Assembly: GCA_030684475.1 (NCBI GenBank)
Contig: JAUXWB010000156.1
Coordinates: forward strand, 19,592 to 83,591
Reading direction: 5' to 3'
Length of the DNA: 64,000 nucleotides
DNA from: Reyranella sp.
GTDB lineage: Bacteria > Pseudomonadota > Alphaproteobacteria > Reyranellales > Reyranellaceae
Shown here: positions 1 to 10,700 of the stretch, piece after piece
Position numbering within the stretch: position 1 is the first letter of the stretch
How the letters are laid out: the number at the start of each line of letters is the position of its first letter
Program-made: the position numbers and the translations under genes
The notes under the pieces: generated by a model
Told to the model about the DNA's origin: nothing
Database searches by the model: none
What the model saw: the letters and a program-made list of their open reading frames with translations, nothing else

Positions 1-512
1 CGCGGCTGCTCACGCCAGCGTCCCCAGACCTGCGGACGGAAGCGATCGAAATGCGACTCGAAATGCGTGACGTTGCCGACGAGTCCCTCGGCGAGTGCCT
101 TGCGCACGGTCAGGAAATCGCTGTCCCAGCGGCGATTGTGGAATACCGACAGGAGCACGCCATGGCGCCGAGCCAGGGCAACCAGCTCGCGGGCCTCGGC
201 CAGGTCGACCGTGAACGGCTTCTCGACGACGACATGCTTGCCGGCCGCGAGTGCCGACCGCGCGATCGACGCATGGCTGTCGTTCGGCGTGGCGATCACG
301 ACCAGATCGACCCGGCCGGATGTGGCGATCACCAGGGGATCGGAGTCGACCTCGGCGTCCGGCAAGTCGGCGCGCACCTTGGCGGCGTCACTCGACGCTA
401 CGGCGACGAGTTCGAGACCCGCCACCGCCTGGATCAGCGGTGCATGGAACGTCTTGCCGGCCAATCCATAGCCGCAAAGGCCGACGCGAACGGTGTGGGG
501 AAGATCCGCCAT
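1..512 (-). CDS. Gfo/Idh/MocA family oxidoreductase (partial, runs off the window start)
   Basis: Minus-strand reading from CAT at 510-512 gives MADLPHTVRVGLCGYGLAGKTFHAPLIQAVAGLELVAVASSD...VVIATPNDSHA...GKHVVVEKPFTVD, a Rossmann NAD-binding oxidoreductase pattern. No stop inside the window, so it is absent from the ORF track. Confidence 0.9.
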   Translation of the reverse strand, partial: MADLPHTVRVGLCGYGLAGKTFHAPLIQAVAGLELVAVASSDAAKVRADLPDAEVDSDPLVIATSGRVDLVVIATPNDSHASIARSALAAGKHVVVEKPFTVDLAEARELVALARRHGVLLSVFHNRRWDSDFLTVRKALAEGLVGNVTHFESHFDRFRPQVWGRWREQP

Positions 513-896
513 GTATATCTCAGGAATTCCCAGCCCGGTCTCGTTCGCCACCCGTGGAAGACACGTTTTCACGCCCGAATTTCGACCGACGCGGCCTGGT
601 GCGGAGCAAGGATTCTTCGTCTATTAGGCTTCCTGCCATGGACATCAATGCGCCCTCCCTGTACGCCACCCCGGCAAGCGTGTGAAGTTGCCGGCTCCGG
701 CTGGCTCCAAGACCCTCTTCTATCGGATTGATTTTGCAGTGTTTAGCATGCTTTTGATCGACGGCGACCGGGTCGCTTGGCGCAAGACATCCTCCGGTCT
801 CTTTGCCTCAGCCGGGATCGAACGGGTCCTTTGGCTTCCAGGCGGGAAGTTCATTCGCCAGTCCAACGCACCCATGCGCAGCCCGTGTGATTCCAG

Positions 897-2120
897 ATGA
901 AGACTTGCCGCCTGTGTTCCAGCAAGAACCTGACCGACGCCATCGACCTGGGCGCAATGCCGATCGCCCACCGCATGAGGAAGCGGCAGGACGAGGCCGA
1001 GCAGCACTACCCGCAGCGCTATGTGCTGTGCCGTGATTGCGGCCTGATGCAGATCGCGGACCCGATCGATCCCGAGGAGCTTTATCGGGAATTCAACTTC
1101 TGCTTCTCCGGCTGGAAGCCGCAGCCCCATATCGCGGCGGAGTTCGCGATGATATCGCGCACATCGCCAGGGAAATCGATGCTGGAGATCGGCAGCAACG
1201 ACGGCCTGTTCCTAATCGAGGCACGCAAGAGCGGCTTCGGTCCCCTTCTCGGCATCGAACCCAATCGGCTCGCGACCGAGCAGGCGCGCTCGGGCGGTCT
1301 TTCGATCGTCAACGAGATGCTGACGCCGGCGCTCGCCGCCGACCTTGTGGCCAAGCACGGCAGGTTCGACACCGTCGTCGTGCGGCAGGTGCTCGAGCAC
1401 TTGCTCGACATTCCCGGCTTCTTCACCTGTGTCGACCTGCTCCTTGCACCGCAGGGCATCCTGTTTGTCGACGTGCCCGACGTCGAGCAAGGCATGCGCA
1501 GCGGCGACGCGACAATGCTTTGGGAGGAGCACGTCAACTCCTTCACGACGCCCGTCCTCGAAAGCGCGCTGGCCCGCTTTGGTTTCGCGGTCGTCGAAAG
1601 CGAGCGATACAACTTCTCCGGGGGCACGATCGCGGTCGCGGCGCGACGCGGCGCCGCTCGGGGGACGCCTCTCGATCTCGAGAAGCACCTGGCGGTCGCC
1701 GGCAAATTTGCCGAACGCGTCGAGGGCTACCAGAAGAGGCTGAAATCCGTTCTGAGCCGGGCACGCGACGCCGGCTTTGGCATCGTGCTTTACGGCGCGG
1801 GCAATCGAGCCTGCACCCTGACCAATTCAGGAGATCTCAAGGGGCTGATCGACTACGCGGTGGACGATCAGCTGGAGCGGCAAGGCCTCTTCATGCCGGG
1901 AACGGGCATACCAGTCCGGCCGTCGGCGGAGCTTGCACAGGAGAGCCGGCCGTTTCTTTGCCTCCTGGCCGTGAACAACGAGCACGAGACGAAGGTGACC
2001 GCCAAAGTGCGCGAGCTCGCCCGAGCGCCCGCTCACATCTTTACCGGCCTGTCGCCGGCGGATATCCACGCGGAGCTGGATCGCGTGTCGGCCCTGCTCG
2101 ATCGCGAAAACGCACCATGA
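897..2120 (+). CDS. SAM-dependent sugar C-methyltransferase-like protein with N-terminal Cys-rich zinc-binding domain
   Basis: CRLCSSKNL...CRDCGLMQ followed by MLEIGSNDGLFL SAM motif and EEHVNSFT; architecture of the NovU/TylCIII-like C-methyltransferase group. Confidence 0.8.
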   Translation: MKTCRLCSSKNLTDAIDLGAMPIAHRMRKRQDEAEQHYPQRYVLCRDCGLMQIADPIDPEELYREFNFCFSGWKPQPHIAAEFAMISRTSPGKSMLEIGSNDGLFLIEARKSGFGPLLGIEPNRLATEQARSGGLSIVNEMLTPALAADLVAKHGRFDTVVVRQVLEHLLDIPGFFTCVDLLLAPQGILFVDVPDVEQGMRSGDATMLWEEHVNSFTTPVLESALARFGFAVVESERYNFSGGTIAVAARRGAARGTPLDLEKHLAVAGKFAERVEGYQKRLKSVLSRARDAGFGIVLYGAGNRACTLTNSGDLKGLIDYAVDDQLERQGLFMPGTGIPVRPSAELAQESRPFLCLLAVNNEHETKVTAKVRELARAPAHIFTGLSPADIHAELDRVSALLDRENAP

Positions 2121-3340
2121 GCAATCCGCCGCCTGCGGGCAGGCTTTACTCCTACTATCGCGACTCGGGCATCTCACCGACCTTCGGCTCGCTTCAGACC
2201 GAGGCCGATCTCGATCGCTTCTGCGAGCAACGGGCGCGACTCTTCACGCTGAAGCTGCAGATGCCGCCCGAGATGTTCCGACATGCACGGCTGCTGGAGT
2301 TCGGACCGGACACCGGAGAGAACGCGCTCGTGTTCGCGCGCTGGGGTGCGCAAATCGAACTGGTCGAACCGAACACGGCGGTGTGGCCCCAGCTGCAGGC
2401 CTATTTCCGCCGCTTCGGACTTGAAGACCGACTGCTCGGCCTCCACGACAAGCCGATCCAGGAGTTCTCGCCGGCAGATCCAGCAGACATCGTGGTCGCC
2501 GAAGGGTTCATCCACACCGTCAAACCGGAGAAGCAGTGGATCGACGTCGTACGCAAGGCGGTTCGGCCCGGCGGTTACCTGATCCTGTTCTACTACGAAC
2601 GTCGTGCCCTCCTCATGGAGGCTTTCCATGCGGCGCTCTATCGCGAGTATTGCCGATTGATCGGCCAAAGGGGCCCCGACGTGGCCCGTCGGCTCTATGG
2701 CACGAAATGGGACGCGATTGCCCATGTCAGGCGCTTCAATTCGTGGGTCATGGACGTTCTCGAGAATCCGTACACACGTTCGCAGTTCACGATGGACGCG
2801 CCGCGCCTGGTGCAAATGATGGCCGAGTCGGAGTTCGAGCTTTACCAGTCATGGCCCCGGTATCGGGATGATCTCAGGATGCTGTGGCACAAGACACCGG
2901 AGTCACCGGGGTCGATTGCAGGAGAAGTGACCGGGCATTTGCAACGCAGTGCCCTCAGCCACGCGCTGGGCCGGACGCTCTACTGTATCGGAGACGACGC
3001 CAGCGTCGCGGCGATTGGCCGCCAGCTCGACAGGCTCCTTCAGACGGTCGACCAGGCGATGGAGACGGGCGGTCACCAGGTCTGGACTTCGATTGCGGAG
3101 GGCTTCCTGGACCTGCAGGTAAGCATCGACCAGGACAATGTGATCTACGCCCTGTCGGCAGATGCCCGTCGCTCGGTAAAGGCGATGCTCAACTCCGCCA
3201 GCCGTTGCGCGACCTTGGCGGCAACTGGCGATGCGACCGAATTGGCCGCTTTTGCCAATGTTGATCAGCCGTTCATATCTTTCTGGGGGCAGCCTGCACA
3301 CTATGGCGTCTTCAGAAAGCGCACTCCGACAGACCTCTAG
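2117..3340 (+). CDS. class I SAM-dependent methyltransferase
   Basis: ATGA overlap with the upstream stop (ATG at 2117); MSNPPPAGRLYSYYRDSG...LLEFGPDTGENALVFARWGAQIELVEPN. Confidence 0.75.
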   Translation: MSNPPPAGRLYSYYRDSGISPTFGSLQTEADLDRFCEQRARLFTLKLQMPPEMFRHARLLEFGPDTGENALVFARWGAQIELVEPNTAVWPQLQAYFRRFGLEDRLLGLHDKPIQEFSPADPADIVVAEGFIHTVKPEKQWIDVVRKAVRPGGYLILFYYERRALLMEAFHAALYREYCRLIGQRGPDVARRLYGTKWDAIAHVRRFNSWVMDVLENPYTRSQFTMDAPRLVQMMAESEFELYQSWPRYRDDLRMLWHKTPESPGSIAGEVTGHLQRSALSHALGRTLYCIGDDASVAAIGRQLDRLLQTVDQAMETGGHQVWTSIAEGFLDLQVSIDQDNVIYALSADARRSVKAMLNSASRCATLAATGDATELAAFANVDQPFISFWGQPAHYGVFRKRTPTDL

Positions 3341-3386
3341 ATTTCGCCATTTGGCCAACGGCAATCAACCTAGCGACGGAAAGCGC

Positions 3387-3899
3387 ATGCTGTTTCGATT
3401 GATCCCGCCACCAGAAATCGCGTTAGCGATGGCGCTTTCGCTTCTTCTGCCAATCCTCTTTGCAGCTGTCGGTAAGTCATGGCCCAGTGAATCGATCCTT
3501 GTTCAATTGGCCAAAAGTTCGGCGCTCTGCCTCGTCCTATGGTTAGCCGCTATCAGGCTCATCGGAATCCGAGTAGAGCCAAGCGCAGCGATCGCATGCC
3601 TTTGCATCCTCGCAATTGCCTCCATGGTTCTTTACGTTGGCGTTTCGCTTCTTGCGTATAGTTTTCGCCTTGAGACCCTTCTGACCGTCGGGCGCCATCC
3701 AGATGGGCTGACGTACGAAGAAGTGGCGGCGACCTTCGGCGATGGTGCAGGACTGAGTGCCCTGTCCAATGGTCGTATTCGTACGCTGGAATTGCTGGGA
3801 ATGATCCACCGGGCCGGCGATACAGTGGAGATCACCCCTCTCGGCAGCTTTGTCGCGAAACTTTACGGCGTCGTTCGCAACATCACAAATTTGGTGTGA
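3387..3899 (+). CDS. small membrane protein with C-terminal winged-helix-like tail
   Basis: Hydrophobic N-terminal segments then LTYEEVAATF...RIRTLELLGMIHRAGDTVEITPLGS. ORF opens at 3231; ATG at 3387 preferred. Confidence 0.6.
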   Translation: MLFRLIPPPEIALAMALSLLLPILFAAVGKSWPSESILVQLAKSSALCLVLWLAAIRLIGIRVEPSAAIACLCILAIASMVLYVGVSLLAYSFRLETLLTVGRHPDGLTYEEVAATFGDGAGLSALSNGRIRTLELLGMIHRAGDTVEITPLGSFVAKLYGVVRNITNLV

Positions 3900-4384
3900 T
3901 GATGAGCGACTATGTATGCGCCATTGCGGGTTTTGCACTTGTCCTGCTGCTGTCCTTGGTGTGTCTGCAAGTAACGGCTCGAACCAATCCTTTCCTCGTG
4001 CTCATCACATTGGCAATTCTCATCAATGTATGCACGGCGGCGGGGGCTCATCTCTTTATTCCGACGCTCCGCTATTGGCACTACACGCCGCCTTTTTTCT
4101 TGTTGGTCATGATCACGATTTTTTGCCTGGGAGCGGTGTTTTCTTCGGCATCCCTGCAAGTGCTGCAGGCGATTTCGCAAAGTGGCGGAAAAGCGACTGC
4201 CGCGACTTTGCATGAGGGCGTCATTAAGGAAAATCTGTTCAAACGGCTCGACGAGCACGTCGCCGCGAACCGTGTCCGCCAGTCGGGTGACGCATATCGC
4301 GTCACCGAGAATGGCCGATCTCTCATCACATGGATCGAGAAGTTTAAGCGGTTCTTTTCGATTGAGCAGACAGGAATCTATTGA
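3896..4384 (+). CDS. small membrane protein with C-terminal winged-helix-like tail
   Basis: GTGA overlap with the previous gene; TM segments then ATAATLHEGVIKENLFKRLDEHVAANRVRQSGDAYRVTENGRSLI. Confidence 0.6.
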   Translation: MMMSDYVCAIAGFALVLLLSLVCLQVTARTNPFLVLITLAILINVCTAAGAHLFIPTLRYWHYTPPFFLLVMITIFCLGAVFSSASLQVLQAISQSGGKATAATLHEGVIKENLFKRLDEHVAANRVRQSGDAYRVTENGRSLITWIEKFKRFFSIEQTGIY

Positions 4385-4385
4385 A

Positions 4386-6572
4386 ATGCGGAAGCTGCAA
4401 ACGCCCAATCGGAAAGCCGTCGCGGAAATAGCAAAGCGGAGCTTCAGTGAGTTGAGGACGAGGGTAACGACTTTCTTCCAGGCAAAGGCTTCGGGTTTTG
4501 TGGACGCCTCTGAGGCTTGGTGTTCGGGACCGCAGACAAGTACCGGAATGCTTCGCGGAACCGCAATTGCGCTATGGGGAGCGTTAATTGGAGCTGTGAT
4601 CGCGTCGCTAGCCGCCTATTGGTTGATCGAGATATCAGAGGCAAGTCGTGCTTATTTCGGGCAGAACCTGGCACAATATCCGGTGTTAGATGAATATAAA
4701 AAATCAGCCCTGACCAAGAATGCAGAGAAGACCTTTTATTTTTTATTCTATGGTTTCGGCGTGATATGTGCTGCTGCGGCACTGCATTTTCGTAGGGCCC
4801 TGGCGCGCACTCGGGCGTTCACCTTCTTGATCTCGGCCAGTGCCGCCATCCCAGCGCTTCATGTGCTGGTCGCCGGAACCACTCAGCGAAGCGATATTTC
4901 GTTCTTCGCCCTGCTGGTTGTCGCCGCAGCTCTGTTCGTTCCCGCTTTAGTGTTTCGCTTTGGCTCGGGGCGGCAGTTGGCGGATGGCGTGCGCCAATCA
5001 AGCACAATCGTTTTTGATCCGAGGCTTCTTCGGATAGACGGATATGTAGTCATAGTGCTCGCACTGCTGATTATTCCCTTAAAGCTTCAATTTATTGCGT
5101 ATGAAAGTGCATATAACAGTCATCCGGTATCATTTTTGATCGGCCCAGCACTGTCCGCACTTGCTGATGGGTTGTTGCCTGGTCGGGATTTCATCGCATT
5201 TTATGGGCAAGGCCCATCCTATCTATTCCGCCCATTCCTAAGTACGGATCTTGCGGCAGTATACGGGCGCTATGTCGTCTTTCTGTCGGCGATTGTCTTT
5301 GCAATCCACGTGTCTTGCTATTTTGTCTTGCGCGATTTTTATCGCGATCGCGCCCTCGCTTGCGTGACCGCAATTGCATTGATCTTCACTTATCATTTTG
5401 GAGCCGGTTCCGTGCTTATGGGACCATCAGCTCTCCCGGTACGGTTTGCCTTGATCTTCGTTCTCGCTGCGGTGACGGTTCAAGCAATGACCAGCTCAAG
5501 AAGCATTCGCTGGCTGCTGCTGAGCGGTGCAATCGTCGGCGTTTCAGTATTTTGGAACAGCGAAACCGGCGTCCTCATGTTCGTGGCAGTTCCGGTCGCT
5601 TACGTCGGGAATGAAATTTTCAACAGGAAGTTTCCGTGGCGGATCTTCTTCTTCATCGCTTCCGCGATCGCTACTTTTTTGGCTGTGTCAGCCGCCGCAT
5701 TTGGAGTCGACGCGCTTAGCCAACCTTTTTTTGCATCGCTTGTGGAGCCCCTTCGCCTGCACTCGGCAGGAAACTGGGTGGGCATCGTTATGAATTGGGA
5801 GCCTGGAAGCGGCTATATCTACCAGATCAGCGCCCCAGCAGTTGCAATCGCGACCGGCATGGCGGCTCTGGCGAGGGGCAAAGATGCCGAGCCACGACTA
5901 GACCGAGAGAGGGCTTATTTGATCTTTTTCTCTATTGTCGCACTGATCTTTACTCCGAAATGGATCAATCGCTCCCTGGATGCCGTATGGCAACAAAATG
6001 CTTTCGCATTCCTAATCATTGCGGTGTGGTGGGCACGAATTGCTCTAAGAGGCGCGTATTCCTACTACCCGTCCAAGAACGGCGCAGCGACGCTCATTGC
6101 CTCCGGTGGGATTTTTGCCCTGTTGATGCTCTGGAGTATAGCGGATCGCCTGCAGCCCAACATTAAAGTCGGCCTCAAAGCGTACGTCGAATTCCCTACC
6201 GCTATCAATCTCTCGCGCTTGTTTCGCAGCGAAGATTATGGGATCGACATGCTCGTGGATGACAGCGATTTCAAGCTGGTCAATTCATTGCTCAAGCTGC
6301 GGGAGCCAATGCTGCTCCTTTCGAATCGGGACTGGTTGGTCCTGATGAAGCTGGGACGAGCACCCAAGAGCTATTTCCTGCCACTCGATGAAATCTTTAG
6401 TTCTGATCATTTGGCGCGAAGTTTCGATGGTGCCAAGTACTTGTTCGTAGATCGAGACTACAAGTTCCCCCCATATGTTTGGCTCAAAGACGATCTTCAG
6501 GATCGCCTGCAGCGTGAATTTCGTTTGGTGGGCGAATCTACGCGATTTCTGGTATACGGACGCATACAATGA
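4386..6572 (+). CDS. large multi-TM membrane protein, possible GT-C-type glycosyltransferase
   Basis: ATG at 4386 one base after the upstream TGA; many hydrophobic segments and a soluble C-terminus. No catalytic motif confirmed. Confidence 0.6.
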   Translation: MRKLQTPNRKAVAEIAKRSFSELRTRVTTFFQAKASGFVDASEAWCSGPQTSTGMLRGTAIALWGALIGAVIASLAAYWLIEISEASRAYFGQNLAQYPVLDEYKKSALTKNAEKTFYFLFYGFGVICAAAALHFRRALARTRAFTFLISASAAIPALHVLVAGTTQRSDISFFALLVVAAALFVPALVFRFGSGRQLADGVRQSSTIVFDPRLLRIDGYVVIVLALLIIPLKLQFIAYESAYNSHPVSFLIGPALSALADGLLPGRDFIAFYGQGPSYLFRPFLSTDLAAVYGRYVVFLSAIVFAIHVSCYFVLRDFYRDRALACVTAIALIFTYHFGAGSVLMGPSALPVRFALIFVLAAVTVQAMTSSRSIRWLLLSGAIVGVSVFWNSETGVLMFVAVPVAYVGNEIFNRKFPWRIFFFIASAIATFLAVSAAAFGVDALSQPFFASLVEPLRLHSAGNWVGIVMNWEPGSGYIYQISAPAVAIATGMAALARGKDAEPRLDRERAYLIFFSIVALIFTPKWINRSLDAVWQQNAFAFLIIAVWWARIALRGAYSYYPSKNGAATLIASGGIFALLMLWSIADRLQPNIKVGLKAYVEFPTAINLSRLFRSEDYGIDMLVDDSDFKLVNSLLKLREPMLLLSNRDWLVLMKLGRAPKSYFLPLDEIFSSDHLARSFDGAKYLFVDRDYKFPPYVWLKDDLQDRLQREFRLVGESTRFLVYGRIQ

Positions 6573-6752
6573 ACACATCCGGTGTTCCGTCCAGATTTTG
6601 GTCGATGTGGTAATTGTAGCGGAGTCGGACGTCCTTCATTGACCGCCCTTTGATTTGCTATAGCATTTTGCCGCTTTCTCAACCTCCGCTTCGTGTAGAG
6701 TGCCATTGATTCGAAGCAATTCAATCCCCTTCCGGCCCGAGAACTTTGCCGT

Positions 6753-7760
6753 GTGATGTTTCTTACGAATACCGGTTTCAGAACGGCGATTTCCGTATTG
6801 TTGCTCTGCGCTGCTATCGCCTATCTGCTTACGCGCGACGAGTGTTGTTCGATGGATTCAAAGCTGCTGCTTGCCGCGGCGGCCATACAGCCCGTCAACA
6901 TGCTCGTTATTGCGACGTTGGCGTGGCGCTTTGTCCTGCTCGCGCATCCGCCGCGCCCTGGTCTTTGGTCGAGTTTCAAGGCCAGCATGCTGGCAACCGG
7001 GCTGAACATCTTGCTCCCTGCCCGCGGCGGCGACTTTGTCAGGCTTACTTATCTCCGGCAGCGCGAGGGCACGCCGCTCGGTACGGGTCTTTCCATTTCG
7101 ATCATTGAGCGGGTTGCCGATCTGATCGTGCTCTCCGCGATGGCGATCATCGTCGCCAGCTTGGTATTGCAGTCGCAAGTCATCGTGCCGATCGTCGCGA
7201 TCGCGGCACTCGGCGTTGGACTAATTATGCTCTCGGCGCTGCTGCCGTTCTGGCTCGCCATCCTGTACAGGATATTTCCAGCCGCCATGGCAAATTTTCT
7301 CGCGTCGGTCATGACGGAGACTGCGGCTCGAATCCGCGACGGAAAGATCTTTCTCGCGCTCGGCGCTTCCGTCATCTTCATGGGGCTGGGTCTGGTTGCA
7401 ACCCTGATTTTTTTCCGGATCGCGACCGAACAGGAGTTCTCGCTCACCCTCGCGGCGATGGTCCTTGTTTTCGCGAGCCTTGGCGGTGCGATCCCGATCC
7501 TTCCCGGCGGCCTTGCCACATTCGAAGCCGGGGTTATCGCAGCCCTGATGTATGGCGGATATTCGGCAAGCGACGCCCTAATGCTGGCAGTCGTCTATCG
7601 CCTTCAGCAGTACGTCATGGCGACGCCTCTCGCCCTGGTGATCGCTTCCCGTGAGCGCGTCGGCCTGAGCGCGATGTTTTCTGAAATGTTTCGACTGTTT
7701 ACGAACCGGCGCGCGCGAAGGGCCCCAACTCCGACATCCTCTGTGAATGAAAAGCGTTAG
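6753..7760 (+). CDS. LPG_synthase_TM (UPF0104) flippase-like membrane protein
   Basis: ATGLNILLPARGGDFVRLTYLRQREGTPLGTGLSISIIERVADL and GGLATFEAGVIAALMYGGYSASDALMLAVVYRL are typical of the family. Confidence 0.8.
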   Translation: MMFLTNTGFRTAISVLLLCAAIAYLLTRDECCSMDSKLLLAAAAIQPVNMLVIATLAWRFVLLAHPPRPGLWSSFKASMLATGLNILLPARGGDFVRLTYLRQREGTPLGTGLSISIIERVADLIVLSAMAIIVASLVLQSQVIVPIVAIAALGVGLIMLSALLPFWLAILYRIFPAAMANFLASVMTETAARIRDGKIFLALGASVIFMGLGLVATLIFFRIATEQEFSLTLAAMVLVFASLGGAIPILPGGLATFEAGVIAALMYGGYSASDALMLAVVYRLQQYVMATPLALVIASRERVGLSAMFSEMFRLFTNRRARRAPTPTSSVNEKR

Positions 7761-10700
7761 GCCACTCGATCGCGAGAGCGCGCAAGACAAGCCTGCCGAG
7801 ATCGAATGCCGATTCGAACGGGCGCTGACCATCGTCGTTCCGGCACTCAATGAAGCAGCCGCCATTCGCCAAGTCGTCGAAGGATTGGAGCGTGTCGCAG
7901 CAGAATGCCTCGACCGGTTCGAAATCGTGGCCATCAACGACGGCAGCACCGACGATACCGGCACAATTCTCGATGCACTGAAAAAGAAGATTCCCGAACT
8001 TACGGTCGTGCATCACGCACAACGCCAGGGTGTCGGTACCGGTTTTCGCGCAGGGCTCGCGCTGGCAACCACGCCCTTCATCACGGTCGTTCCAGGCGAC
8101 GGCGCCTATCCGCCGCAAAATCTGCAAACGGCGTTCAGGATGGTCGGCAGCGCACGCCATATCGGCTCGATGCGCACGAACCAGCTCTCGGCCCGTGGGT
8201 CGTTTCGTTCGGTCTATTCGTGGGCATACAAGTTCGGCATCGGCTGGCTGCTTCAACTCCCCGTCAGCGATCTCCACAGTCTTCACATTTACGCCGTCGA
8301 CTCGCTGCGGCGGTCGCGCCTCACGCAGGACGGCTACCTGTATGGCATTGAAGCGCTTTCGGCCGCCGACATCGACCCGCATGACCTGAGGGAAACAGAG
8401 GTGACGCTTGCGCCCGATCGGGACCGCGCGAACCGCTCGCTGCGTTTCTCGACCGTGTTGGATTTGCTTTCTGCGCTCGGCGGTCTTTCCGATCGCCTGT
8501 TCGCGGGCTTGAAAGCACGCGGGCTGCTGGCGTTTCTGGCCGCCTATAGTTTGGTTTGGGTCCTAGTCTGCCTGCAGTTCAGCGAGACGCCCCATCTTCA
8601 GGACCTGGTTCCGAGGTCCTCTTGGTCCTATCTCACGGCGACGCTCGCCACGTTGCCAGCAATTGTCCTGATTCCTCTGACATTTGGCCTGTTGCTGCTT
8701 TCGCTATTCGATCGCAAGAACAACATTCCCCGCCCGTCCGATGACCATATCCTGTTGTCGATCATCGCGGGCACGGCTGCGCTCATACCGCTTGGCACAC
8801 TTCTGGGGGCCGCCGGCTTGCTGCGGCCGGCCATTCTTGTGCCGGCGTGCCTGGCTGTCGTCTGGTTCGGATTGCTGCGGCATCCAGGCGCGCTGCTGTC
8901 GTTCTTCGATTACGTGCTGCTTCGCGGCACCGCGACAAGAACTTCCATTGTGCTGATACGCGTGGCCGTGCTCTGCGCGCTCCTGCTCGTCCTGATCGGA
9001 CAGGCTTTGCCGGTGGACGTCTGGATGACGGACGTGATGCAGATTTACTATGCGTTCCTGGCGCGCGTGAAGGCGGCCGGCAACTTCTGGATCGACCCAT
9101 CCGCGCCCGATCTATCCAATTTCCTCATTGGCCGCGGCAACGGGCTGCACCTGATCTTTGCCGCCATGTTTCACCCCTACATCGGTGGCCTGATTAGCTT
9201 CGCCTATGTCTGCGGCATTCTGCTCATCGTCCGGCGGACCGGTACACTGCTGTTGGACGGCACGCTGGGAAAGCAGGCCGACTTGCGGGAAAGCGCATGG
9301 GTGGCGGCCCTAGATCTGCTTGTGTTGGCGACACTGATGTCGGCGCTCTTGCGCATCGAATTCGCGAAGTATCACCTGCAGCTCGGCTTCCTTATTGCCG
9401 CAGGCCTCTATCTCCTCGTCCTGCAACTTCACCGCGGGACGAGTACGGGGGCAAAAGCCCTGCTCGTGACCGCGATCACGCTCGCCGTCGTGCTGCCGCT
9501 CATTCTTCCGCAGCATATTATATTTTCTGGCATCCTCCTCGGCGCCGCTGCCGCTACGGGACTTCTGTACCGAGACTGGAAACTTGCGTCGACTGCCGTG
9601 AGCCTAGGCGTCATTGCCGGCCTCGCCTGCCTCCTCTCGTTGACGGTCAACTACGCTCACGTGGGCATTCCCGAACTTTTTCCTACCTCGATCTTCGCCA
9701 GGTTCGCCGATGTAGAACGGTATGGACAATTATCGAGCTTCGAAGTCTGGCGATATATATTTCTGGCTCAGAATCTGAACGATCAAGCCATTGAGATCGG
9801 CCCCAGAACGGCTGAACGATTGATGACGTTCCTCCACGGAACGCTGGTCAATGCAATGCTGCTCGGTTCGGCGGAGCTGCGCGAATGGGTCCTCCAATGG
9901 GTCGACTATCACTGGAAGTGGCTTGCCGCCGACCCATGGTTTGCCGTCGCCTGCCTCTCTCCCCTGATCCTCGTCACGCTCATCGTCCTGTACAAGCCGC
10001 GCGCGCAGATACTTCCCGTCACCATCGCCGTATTGCTGCTTACGGCCCCGGTCGCCTATATCGCCGGCCAGTGGCCCAGCGTGTTCGTGATCGCCGCGCC
10101 GGTAGCCCTCTATGCGATCCTTTCCGCCCGGGTAGCGGCGCACATTGCGGCGGCATTTGCCAGACCTGCCACGCTCGTCAACGAGCGTTCCGAAAACGAT
10201 GGCGGCATGAGCTTTACTGGAAGGGTGCTGTTGGCATTGATGTTCGTGTGGCTTGGAATGGGGCTTCTTTATGCGCTCGTACCCGGGGAGAGCATCAACC
10301 GGATGTTTCTTGCGTTCGCTCCCTTGACTTCGGTTCTCGTCGTTCTGCTGGTCTGTGTGTGTGCGAGATTGTTCTTGAACGCGCGCTCGACAGCAATGGC
10401 GCTGACAAGAAATACGGGGCATCCGGACCGATTCAAGGTGGCAAATCCCGCTCAGGTCGTTACCGGTCTGATTATCTGCGCAGCCGTGCCCGCTGTTCTG
10501 ATCGGGGTTCCCGCGGCGCAACTCGGCGTCGGCACTCCATTCGCAGCGCTCAGCATCGCCGTGCATATGCTGATTGTCGCTCTGGCGGGCGCCAGCCTCT
10601 ACGGCCTGCTCCGGTCGGCCCCCGGATCATTCAAAGGGCTTTCGCTGTCGCGCTGGGCTTCGCTGGATATGCGTTTTGTCAGCCGAGCAGTCGCGGCTGC

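Noticed and set aside
1037-2116. N-terminal 360 residues of the 767-aa ORF 1037..3340
   Set aside because: Out-of-frame Arg-rich read-through of the upstream methyltransferase; the real start is the ATG at 2117.
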